Below, in pieces: positions 1 to 6,014 of a DNA stretch of 12,327 nucleotides (positions are counted from its first letter, which is position 1; each line of letters begins with the position of its first letter). The notes beneath the pieces are model-generated. The model was not told the DNA's origin. It worked only from the letters and a program-made list of their open reading frames with translations, and searched no databases. The position numbers and the translations under genes are program-made. Source of the DNA: Alphaproteobacteria bacterium (GTDB taxonomy: Bacteria > Pseudomonadota > Alphaproteobacteria > Caulobacterales > Parvularculaceae). Location: the NCBI GenBank assembly GCA_030428745.1, contig JAUIEG010000027.1:1-12327 (forward strand). The letters run 5' to 3'.

Positions 1-908
1 CCCTTATGGATCATGACCTCTCCCGAATGGCGCACCTCGATGAAGACTTCCCCGCCTTCCTTTTTGGACGCCTGATCGTACTCCCAGCGGGAGAAGTGTT
101 GCCCGCGCGGCAAAACTGCAACCTTCGCCCAGCCGCTGGCGGCGAGCGTCTCCCGTTCCGCCTCGATGGCCGCGTCTTGAAAGTTCCAGAATTTTTCGGC
201 GTCGGCGAATATCGATTTTTCGCCGAACAAATCCTCGAAGATGTCGCCGTCATAATCGTCGAGAGAAAAAAGCGCGACGCACGTTGCGATCTCGCCGCCG
301 CCCAAGAGCCAGCGTTTCGCCGCGCTTCCGCGCGGCGCGCGCATGTCCTCCGATCTGAACATCTCGAACCACTCGCGCTGCTTTTCCGCGCTCGCGAGGG
401 TCAGGGCCGTGATGGTTCCGCCATCGATCTTGTCTTCAGCGTAAGCCTTGCGAATGGGCGCAATGAGATTGGCGAGCGCGAGACGGCGTTTGACGGTCAA
501 TTCCGTGACGCCGAACACCCGCGCGATTTCTTCGACGCTCTTGCCCTTGTCATTGAGCTTTTTGAACGCCTCGAATTCCTGCATTTCGTCAGGCTCGAGC
601 CGGGCGGTATTTTCAAGGATCGAGGCTTCGACAGCGGCGGCGTCATCGCCCGCCGCCAAAATGTGACACGGCAAGGCCGGGCTTTCACCCCGCTCCTTGG
701 CGACAGCCGACGACGCCAGAAACCGGCGGCGGCCCGCAACGATCTCGAACTCGTTTTCTATTCCGTTGGGCCGGACGATGAGCGGGACGAGGACGCCGCG
801 TTCGCGGATCGAAGGGAGGATATCATCCAGCGGCGGCGCCTTTCGTCCCGCCCGCATATTTAACGCTGACACTTTCAATTGCTCAAGGGGAATGGTTGCA
901 AGCTCCAT
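1..908 (-). CDS. ParB/RepB/Spo0J-family partition protein, 3' end cut by window edge
   Basis: Reading leftward from the ATG at 908, about 302 codons are open to the window edge without a stop, so the C-terminus is missing. The N-terminal part is a ParB nuclease-like domain (about residues 5-100) with the family's arginine-rich box (AGRRRF, residues 58-63) and an ENTARLEPDEMQEF stretch (99-112) matching the ParB 'EN..R..L.p.E' region. A helix-turn-helix follows at about 122-146 (KSVEEIARVFGVTELTVKRR). Such proteins bind centromere-like DNA for plasmid or element segregation, or act as nucleoid-type or regulatory proteins on mobile elements. No ParA partner is in the window. The start is supported by an AAAGGAG site 8 nt upstream. 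It lies 26 bp downstream of the ardC-like gene on the same strand, so the two are probably co-transcribed. The family call is firm; whether it truly partitions DNA is inference. Confidence 0.9.
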   Translation of the reverse strand, partial: MELATIPLEQLKVSALNMRAGRKAPPLDDILPSIRERGVLVPLIVRPNGIENEFEIVAGRRRFLASSAVAKERGESPALPCHILAAGDDAAAVEASILENTARLEPDEMQEFEAFKKLNDKGKSVEEIARVFGVTELTVKRRLALANLIAPIRKAYAEDKIDGGTITALTLASAEKQREWFEMFRSEDMRAPRGSAAKRWLLGGGEIATCVALFSLDDYDGDIFEDLFGEKSIFADAEKFWNFQDAAIEAERETLAASGWAKVAVLPRGQHFSRWEYDQASKKEGGEVFIEVRHSGEVMIHK

Positions 909-934
909 GGCTTAGGCTCCTTTTCGGTTAGGGG

Positions 935-1960
935 TTAGGCTTGGCGTGATTGCGTTGACGGGGCGGGTTTTTGTTCGCCGCCTTCGAACGCCAGAATGAA
1001 ATCCGCCGCCTTTGAGGCGAGCGACGCCGCGTTGAAGATGGCGCGGTTGTCCTCTTTCAAAACCTCAAGCCATGCGCCCAGATAATCCGCATGGCGCACG
1101 GTCGGCGTGATCGAAAGCGAGGCGCAGACAAAGGCGCTCGCCATTTCGGCGACGAGTTCCTCGCGGGCGTAGGCATGTGAGCCATAACGGCCCTTGAATT
1201 CGCGATTGAGGCGCGATGCGTGGCCGGTCCAGTGGCCAAGTTCATGAAAACAGGTGCGGTAGTAATTGATGTGCTCGAAAAAGGCCGGTTGCGGCGGCAC
1301 CCGGATGAAATCCTGCGACGGCACATAAAACGCTCTGTCGCCGCCGATCCGGAAATCGGCGCCGGTCGCCTTGATGAGGTTTTCGGCACGGGCGTTGGTC
1401 TCGCATTCCGGCAAAGGCTTGACGCCCGCTGTCAAGTCTTCGGGCAAGCCTTCGCATTGCGCGGCGTTAAAGACCATGTAGCGTTTCAGGAAGGGAACGA
1501 AGCCCGGAGAGTCACCCTCTTTCGCGGCCCTCTCCTGGTCGTCTTTGGGAATGAACTTATCGGCGTAGACGACCATGGAGCCGCACTCGCCCTTCATTAC
1601 GGAACCGCCCAAGGCTTTCGCCTGTTGGTAGGTCAGCCATGTCTGTCCTGAAAAACCGTTCTCGATGGCGGCGCCCCACAACAACAGAATATTGATTCCG
1701 GAATAGGTGTTGCCCGTGCTCGCATTCTTCGGCAGGCCTGCTGCAATCGTTGCGGCTTCACCTCGGCTCGCCCAAGGCTGCGCCCATGGAAAGCGTCCGG
1801 CTTCCAGTTCCTTCACGATCTTCGCCGTAACTTCGGTATAATGATCGGCCCGGGGCTTTTTCTTGCCGGAACGCCCGCGCGGCTTCGCGTTGGTGTTCGC
1901 CGCGCGCTTTGATTTGACGGCGCGGCTGGTCGCATCGGTTGCGGTCTGAAGTGCTGTCAT
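935..1960 (-). CDS. ArdC-like antirestriction protein (ssDNA-binding domain plus zincin-like metallopeptidase)
   Basis: The protein has 341 residues from the chosen ATG at 1960. After a basic, low-complexity N-terminus (1-38) comes the ArdC N-terminal ssDNA-binding domain (about 39-165), recognisable by YTEVTAKIVKELEAG (41-55), FPWAQPW (57-63) and NTYSGINILLLW (84-95). The C-terminal half is a zincin-like metallopeptidase domain with the zinc motif HELGH (239-243) and a downstream glutamate-rich EELVAEMASAF (267-277) expected to supply the third ligand. ArdC-type proteins are known from conjugative plasmids, where they protect incoming DNA from host restriction; the peptidase substrate here is unknown. 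The frame stays open to 2194, but the 1960 start is preferred: AAGGAG lies 9 nt upstream, and the extension would cover a long inverted repeat and encode compositionally odd sequence. It precedes the ParB-like gene by 26 bp and probably shares its transcript. Confidence 0.9.
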   Translation of the reverse strand: MTALQTATDATSRAVKSKRAANTNAKPRGRSGKKKPRADHYTEVTAKIVKELEAGRFPWAQPWASRGEAATIAAGLPKNASTGNTYSGINILLLWGAAIENGFSGQTWLTYQQAKALGGSVMKGECGSMVVYADKFIPKDDQERAAKEGDSPGFVPFLKRYMVFNAAQCEGLPEDLTAGVKPLPECETNARAENLIKATGADFRIGGDRAFYVPSQDFIRVPPQPAFFEHINYYRTCFHELGHWTGHASRLNREFKGRYGSHAYAREELVAEMASAFVCASLSITPTVRHADYLGAWLEVLKEDNRAIFNAASLASKAADFILAFEGGEQKPAPSTQSRQA

Positions 1961-1968
1961 GGCTGCTC

Positions 1969-1974
1969 GCTCCT
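1969..1974 (-). promoter_or_regulatory. Ribosome binding site deciding the ardC-like start
   Basis: On the minus strand AAGGAG lies 9 nt before the ATG at 1960. It favours this start over the in-frame ATG at 2194. Confidence 0.7.
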
Positions 1975-1991
1975 TGCCTCTCCCGCCGCAA

Positions 1992-2185
1992 ATTCCCCCG
2001 GGACGGCGGGGGCGGCGGAAACGGGGCGAGCAGAAGCGCCGGGCGCGTGAGGCCGGGGCGCAACCGGTTTGGTAGGATGAGAAAAAAAACGAAGACGGAT
2101 AAAAAGCCAAAGCGGTTGCGCCGCGGCCGCCCGGCGCTATTCGCCCCGTCTTCCGTTCCGCCGCCCCCGCTGTCCCGAGGGGAAT
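1992..2185. repeat. Long imperfect inverted repeat upstream of the ardC-like gene
   Basis: The left arm (1992-2072, 81 nt) matches the reverse complement of the right arm (2107-2185, 79 nt) over almost the whole length, with a few substitutions and indels. Shared blocks, read 5'->3' in the left arm, include ATTCCCC, GCGGGGGCGGCGGAA, ACGGGGCGA, GCGCCGGGCG and GGCGCAACCG, ending in TTTGG. The centre (2073-2106) is 34 nt, A-rich (it contains a run of eight A). Single-stranded DNA or RNA from this region could fold into a long interrupted hairpin. It starts 31 bp upstream of the ardC-like ATG. I do not recognise it as an insertion-sequence end; possible roles are a single-strand promoter, an origin-type structure or a protein-binding site. 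Confidence 0.85.
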
Positions 2186-2196
2186 AAAAAACAAGC

Positions 2197-2215
2197 CGCG
2201 GGGCGAAGCCCCGCG
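2197..2215. repeat. Perfect GC-rich hairpin, 8-bp stem
   Basis: CGCGGGGC and GCCCCGCG flank a GAA triloop. No T-run follows on either strand, so it does not look like a terminator. It sits 12 bp beyond the long inverted repeat and is the first of a row of short dyads. Confidence 0.65.
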
Positions 2216-2233
2216 TCCTTATCCAGCGCGCAG

Positions 2234-2245
2234 CGCGGGCCCGCG
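2234..2245. repeat. 12-bp perfect palindrome
   Basis: CGCGGGCCCGCG reads the same on both strands. In GC-rich DNA such a palindrome can occur by chance; its place in the row of dyads is what makes it notable. Confidence 0.5.
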
Positions 2246-2261
2246 GCAGGGATCCTCACCG

Positions 2262-2281
2262 GTCGATTGAGTTCAATCGAC
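2262..2281. repeat. Perfect hairpin, 8-bp stem with AGTT loop
   Basis: GTCGATTG and CAATCGAC flank a 4-nt loop. The stem is not merely GC-rich, so chance is less likely than for its neighbours. No T-run follows. It could be a protein-binding dyad or a single-strand hairpin. Confidence 0.6.
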
Positions 2282-2324
2282 GCGAAGACGGCGAATTCAG
2301 CTTTAGAATTTTTCGGCTTCGGGC

Positions 2325-2346
2325 CGCCAATCACGCATGATTGGCG
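2325..2346. repeat. Perfect hairpin, 9-bp stem with CGCA loop
   Basis: CGCCAATCA and TGATTGGCG flank a CGCA loop. This is the longest perfect short stem in the row and has mixed base composition. No T-run follows. Confidence 0.65.
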
Positions 2347-2360
2347 CGCCTAGAGCCTGA

Positions 2361-2375
2361 CGCCGCCAAGCGGCG
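2361..2375. repeat. Short hairpin, 6-bp stem with CAA loop
   Basis: CGCCGC and GCGGCG flank a CAA triloop. Alone it would be weak; it is listed because it ends the row of dyads that begins upstream of the ardC-like gene. Confidence 0.4.
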
Positions 2376-2712
2376 GCCGCACTATAATTCTGGCGAGCAA
2401 CCATCGAATTCATCTAGTTTGGACACTATTCGCAAGCCAACCGGATAATCTGCGGGCTCGGCGCTACATGGCGAGAAAGACAAATTGATGTGAAACTGAA
2501 CATTGAAATTACATTACGCGTTTTGGTCCGTAATCTGAAGCAACGCCGAAGCTGTTCAGGACGAATAGCTGGTGGATGAGGACCGGTTTGAATAAGTCTC
2601 CGTCAACTGGAAACCGCATACTCCTAATACGACGCGATTTTAATGATCAACGACCGCAACGCCTTCTAGCCAGGCACACAAACTGAGGTTGGATGAGTTC
2701 AAGCCGCAATAC
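2376..2712. other. Non-coding stretch between mobile backbone and metabolic cargo
   Basis: No credible gene is visible. All frames are broken by stops, and the longest small frame noted (minus, 2509-2619, 36 codons) lacks a family match. The stretch appears more AT-rich than the genes on both sides. I found no transposase fragment, terminal inverted repeat, tRNA or att-like duplication. It may be a decayed junction where cargo was inserted, which is inference only. Confidence 0.5.
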
Positions 2713-2743
2713 AAAGGGCTATGTAGCCCGCCCGCCGCCCTTT
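2713..2743 (-). terminator. Possible terminator for the PhyH-family gene
   Basis: Directly after the stop codon, the minus strand can form GGGCT-ACAT-AGCCC (2716-2729) followed by TTTGTATT. An alternative larger stem pairs AAAGGGC (2713-2719) with GCCCTTT (2737-2743). The T tract is short and interrupted, so efficiency is uncertain. Confidence 0.5.
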
Positions 2744-3727
2744 TTATCCTTCCGCCGCCTTCCGCATCATGACGGCGTATTGGCCACCGTCAGAAACCAG
2801 GACAATGCGCCGCCCCGGGACAGCGGATTCGACAAACTCTGAAAATTCTATCCGCTTGCTCGGATCAGCTATGCGGATATAGGATTTTTCGTCCACGCGA
2901 AACGTTCTTTGCTCGCCGTCATCACCAGCAACAGTGATCGTATCCTTTGTCGCAGAAACGATATTAGCGACGAAAGCACTCGGCCGGCTGGCAGACTGCA
3001 CGCGCGTATCAAAGGTCACTCGCAAACGGTCGGACTTATTCGGACGCGTTCCATGCGGCGTGTAGGGATGCACAAACAAGGCATCACCAGGCATGTAATT
3101 GGTCGTCGCCCAGCTATCCTCAGGGATTTCACTCTTCACCATTGGAAATGGGTTAGCCTTCGCGAGGTTATGAAAGTATCCCCTGTTGTTTTGACCAACC
3201 GCCAGCGAAAGCCCGCCCATATCGCGGGAACATGGCGTCAGCGGCACCCACACCGGTTTGTAGTCGTGAATACCGGGGCTATAAAATCCATCCTGATGGG
3301 GCATCGTCGCCGGACCGTTAGGGGGATATATGCGGTACTGGACAATAGGGACCGTACAAGCGGGTTCTCCGAGCACACGCTCCATTACATCCAGGTTTTT
3401 TTCGATAAGACGATTAGAGATGCCGGAAAACTCGACGCTTTCCTCCGGCTTGAAGTCCAACGCAACACCAGTCCATTTGCCGCCGATGTCACCTGAACGA
3501 ACCAGTCCGTGGCGCGCTGCAACTTCGAGCATGGAATCGCGGGCTTCGTGAACTGATTCCATATTCAGCACCCCGCGCAGCAGGATATATCCATTGTCGT
3601 CGTAAAAGCGCATAAGCGCGGCGTGATCGTCGAGAAGATGATTACAGTCTTCGAGCTCTCCCGCAGGCTCGAAATCCAATGTAAGAAACTCATCTGCGTC
3701 TGGACGAGATAGCGCTGCTATGTTCAT
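2744..3727 (-). CDS. Phytanoyl-CoA dioxygenase (PhyH)-family Fe(II)/2-oxoglutarate oxygenase with C-terminal extension
   Basis: The protein has 327 residues from ATG 3727. The PhyH double-stranded beta-helix core spans about 35-245. The iron ligands are visible as H144-x-D146 (PHQDGFY) and distal H225 (PHGTRPN), with R236 in the expected position to bind 2-oxoglutarate. Members of this superfamily hydroxylate or otherwise oxidise small molecules or acyl-CoA esters using O2 and 2-oxoglutarate; the substrate cannot be read here. Residues about 250-327 form an extra beta-rich segment beyond the core (IVSATKDTITVAGDDGEQR, then FRVDEKSYIRI). The ATG at 3727 is chosen because AAAGGA lies just upstream; an in-frame GTG at 3757 would add ten residues without a better ribosome site. 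The gene stands alone on its strand, divergent from the VOC gene at 4092, with a candidate terminator just after the stop. Confidence 0.88.
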   Translation of the reverse strand: MNIAALSRPDADEFLTLDFEPAGELEDCNHLLDDHAALMRFYDDNGYILLRGVLNMESVHEARDSMLEVAARHGLVRSGDIGGKWTGVALDFKPEESVEFSGISNRLIEKNLDVMERVLGEPACTVPIVQYRIYPPNGPATMPHQDGFYSPGIHDYKPVWVPLTPCSRDMGGLSLAVGQNNRGYFHNLAKANPFPMVKSEIPEDSWATTNYMPGDALFVHPYTPHGTRPNKSDRLRVTFDTRVQSASRPSAFVANIVSATKDTITVAGDDGEQRTFRVDEKSYIRIADPSKRIEFSEFVESAVPGRRIVLVSDGGQYAVMMRKAAEG

Positions 3728-4091
3728 TTCATTGCGTCCTTTAGGCGTCCCTATCACTCATAATTGCCGCGCTGAGGTTTCGACCGGGACGGATGACCCC
3801 TTCGGCATTACTGATTTACAGATTTACCACCTGCTAAAATCACGCGATAGTTTACCAGATTTAGTATCGGGATGCCGATGACTAGCTTAGTACAATGTGC
3901 CCAATGCGCGAAAACCGGGGCATTTTCGTGGTATATGCAGGGCCGGATCGGCAGGCGCGGCGAAAACGCGACTAGACAAAGCGGCCGCCATCCCCTTCGG
4001 TGGCCGTAAAAACGGTTAGTTGCTCTAAGCGTTACCCCAACCGCCGCATCTTTGGCCGATGCTGTGTGCGGATCATAAAGCCGGCTGATAT
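3728..4091. promoter_or_regulatory. Divergent intergenic region between the PhyH-family and VOC genes
   Basis: These 364 bp separate two divergently transcribed genes and should hold both promoters, although no consensus -35/-10 pair stands out. Visible structure includes a near-direct repeat (TTTACAGATTTA at 3815-3826 and TTTACCAGATTTA at 3851-3863, starts 36 bp apart), an inverted repeat ATCGG-GATG-CCGAT (3866-3879) and a hairpin CGAAAA/TTTTCG (3909-3914 with 3923-3928). These are candidate operator elements. A 96-codon minus-strand frame in this region has no family features and is not called. Confidence 0.45.
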
Positions 4092-4583
4092 ATGACAAAT
4101 TTTAACGGCGACTTATATCAAATTGGCGTTGTCGCCCGCGATATCGAAATGACCATTGAGCATTACCGCAGTCTTCTTGGGCTTGGGCCATTCTTGCGCA
4201 TCGAAACACAATATGAAGGGCGATTCCGAAACTGGCGCGGCGTCATATCCAATAAAAACGCCTTTGCGAAATGGGGCGAACTATATCTGGAAATCGTTCA
4301 ACCCAATCTTGGCGAAAGCACCGCAAAGGATTGGCTGAAAACCCGCGGTGAAGGAGTATTTCATCTAGGGTATGCCGTTGACGAAATGTCACAACGCCCC
4401 GGCGGCGCTGACTGTATTTTTGAGTCCTGGGGCGCCACGTTGCCAGACGGTTCCGCTGCTGTCATTCATCTCGATACGGCAGAGAAACTTGGTTATTATA
4501 TTGAGTTATCTGATCGCGCTCTTGCGAACAAGCTTAACGCATCCATTGATGAATTTTGCTCACGTCAAACGAGTGGCGCGTAA
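4092..4583 (+). CDS. VOC (glyoxalase/bleomycin-resistance fold) family protein
   Basis: This is a single-domain protein of 163 residues. The opening YQIGVVARDIEMTIEHY (9-25) and the later ELYLEIVQP (63-71), FHLGYAVDEM (90-99) and LGYYIELSD (133-141) show the paired beta-alpha-beta-beta-beta modules of the VOC superfamily. Candidate metal ligands are Q10, E67, H91 and E138; the first position is often histidine in relatives, here glutamine, which some VOC enzymes also use. Relatives include methylmalonyl-CoA epimerase-like, glyoxalase-like and extradiol dioxygenase-like proteins, so activity cannot be assigned. An isomerase or lyase step on a CoA ester or ring-derived intermediate would suit the surrounding catabolic genes. 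The upstream sequence lacks a strong ribosome site (only AAAG at a long distance). It is convergent with the MFS gene, 64 bp away. Confidence 0.82.
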   Translation: MTNFNGDLYQIGVVARDIEMTIEHYRSLLGLGPFLRIETQYEGRFRNWRGVISNKNAFAKWGELYLEIVQPNLGESTAKDWLKTRGEGVFHLGYAVDEMSQRPGGADCIFESWGATLPDGSAAVIHLDTAEKLGYYIELSDRALANKLNASIDEFCSRQTSGA

Positions 4584-4647
4584 TTTACAAACTCACCCTA
4601 ACTGCACTCAGAAATAATCAGTACTGTTACCGATGGTTCGATTGCAA

Positions 4648-5976
4648 CTATGTCGCTTTTTCTTCAACTTCGTTCACACGCCTTCGCATAGCCGGCGCAG
4701 CGTATAACATCAGGCCGGCCGCGATTGGTGCAAAGATGACATAGGTGAGAATTAATGAGCTTCCCACACGCATTTCATCATGAAAAAAGAAATCGGTGAA
4801 AGCTGCAACGACCGACGGCCCCATTCCGATACCCAAAAGGTTGAAGACGAGCAGATAAATCGCAGATGTCTGACCGCGCATACGCGACGGCGTTGTGATT
4901 TGTAGCGCAGCAGCGGCGACGCCCGTAAACCCGGCTGTCGCCATTTGCGGCGCCAGAAAAATTATGGCGAGCTTTGGATCCGCAACAAGAACAGCTGCTA
5001 GAACAGACAGCATCTGCATGATTGCACAACCTGCGAAGAACAAAAGATGCGCATCATGCCGCCCGCGCGCATACCACCGGTCAACCAACCATCCCATTAA
5101 TAGGCTGCCGGGCAGGCTGACAAACAACATCAGAGCGCCCGTCGCATAGCCCGCTTCCGCCAGCCCCCACCCATGCCGTCGAATAAGAAAGGTAGGAAGC
5201 CACGATGTCATGGCGTAACCGATCATCGAGTAGAGTCCAAAACCGAGAAAGTGCCCGGTATAAAAGCGTCTATGCGAAGCAAGAAAGCGCCATACATGCA
5301 GCAATGATGTTGATTGCGCCCTTGTTTGCGCTTCTGAAGGCTCACCCCGACGACCCGGCCGCTTCACCGTCCAGATCAGCGGCGCCAATAAAAGGCCTGG
5401 CGCGCCGACAACGACAAACGCAAATTGCCATCCTTGAAGATGGCCAATGGCGGGAAGCGCCACACCATGCGGAACAAGGCCCAGAATATATCCGCCGATT
5501 ATCAGCGCGAGCGCGCCGCCAAGCGGCGCGCCCGCTCCCATAACCGACATCGGAAGAGCCAGGCGACGAGGCGGAAAAATATCGCTCATCAGGGAATAAG
5601 CAGCCGGCGCAAGCGACGCCTCACCCACCGCGACGCCTATGCGCGTCAGGGCTAGATGCCAGTACCGCGCCGCAAGGCCACACCCGGCCGCGGCGATAGA
5701 CCACAACACGACGCCAATAAAGATAATCGGACGCCGCGGCCTGTTGTCCACGAGCCACCCGATTCCGAGACCAAAGATCGTATAGAAAACAGCGAAGGTG
5801 AAGCCCTGAAGCAGGCTGATCTCAAAGTCGCTGACGCCCAGGGAAGCCTTGATAGGCTCAACAAGCAGATTAAGGAGCTGCCTGTCGACAAATGACAACG
5901 CATAAAACAGGAAGAGGATGAAGGTCGCCCACCACCCGGCACCCGCGGACGGATAGCCTTTGTCACTGAGAAGCAT
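4648..5976 (-). CDS. Spinster-like MFS transporter
   Basis: The product is a 442-residue inner-membrane protein with about 12 hydrophobic segments, the full length for the major facilitator superfamily. Segment 1 ends in SFVDRQLL (28-35). The cytoplasmic loop motif GWLVDNRPRR (73-82) is repeated in the second half as GWLVDRW (295-301), and RIGVAVGEA (112-120) is the Arg...Gly-Glu-Ala signature of Spinster-type members. A basic central loop lies at about 205-235. Such bacterial transporters often accompany gene sets for degrading hydrophobic or aromatic compounds; import or export of the pathway substrate is likely but unproven. It is the last gene of the four-gene operon, 38 bp after the ALDH stop. 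AGGA lies 7 nt before the ATG. No clear terminator follows before the convergent VOC gene. Confidence 0.9.
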   Translation of the reverse strand: MLLSDKGYPSAGAGWWATFILFLFYALSFVDRQLLNLLVEPIKASLGVSDFEISLLQGFTFAVFYTIFGLGIGWLVDNRPRRPIIFIGVVLWSIAAAGCGLAARYWHLALTRIGVAVGEASLAPAAYSLMSDIFPPRRLALPMSVMGAGAPLGGALALIIGGYILGLVPHGVALPAIGHLQGWQFAFVVVGAPGLLLAPLIWTVKRPGRRGEPSEAQTRAQSTSLLHVWRFLASHRRFYTGHFLGFGLYSMIGYAMTSWLPTFLIRRHGWGLAEAGYATGALMLFVSLPGSLLMGWLVDRWYARGRHDAHLLFFAGCAIMQMLSVLAAVLVADPKLAIIFLAPQMATAGFTGVAAAALQITTPSRMRGQTSAIYLLVFNLLGIGMGPSVVAAFTDFFFHDEMRVGSSLILTYVIFAPIAAGLMLYAAPAMRRRVNEVEEKAT

Positions 5977-6014
5977 TTTTCATTCCTAGAAGATTACGTC
6001 TGCCCCATTCCCGG

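Noticed and set aside
6..863. 285-codon open frame on the plus strand
   Set aside because: It lies fully antisense to the ParB-like gene, which has clear domain motifs and a good ribosome site. The translation has no recognisable domain; it is a shadow frame in GC-rich DNA.
1220..1651. 143-codon plus-strand frame
   Set aside because: Antisense to the ardC-like gene and without family features.
1992..2185. Inverted repeat as the two ends of a miniature transposable element
   Set aside because: The space between arms is only 34 nt, and no target duplication flanks the arms, so a hairpin element explains it better.
1961..2194. 78-residue N-terminal extension of the ardC-like frame to ATG 2194
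   Set aside because: The extension encodes odd Arg/Pro/Gly-rich sequence over the inverted repeat, and the ATG at 1960 has AAGGAG at proper spacing.
2137..2334. 65-codon minus-strand frame
   Set aside because: It covers the structured repeat region, has no family match and no convincing ribosome site.
2509..2619. 36-codon minus-strand frame in the gene-poor junction
   Set aside because: Too short, no recognisable motif, and no clear ribosome site; also checked as a transposase remnant without a match.
3808..4098. 96-codon minus-strand frame in the PhyH/VOC intergenic region
   Set aside because: The composition does not look protein-like, there is no ribosome site, and it fills the region expected to hold two divergent promoters.
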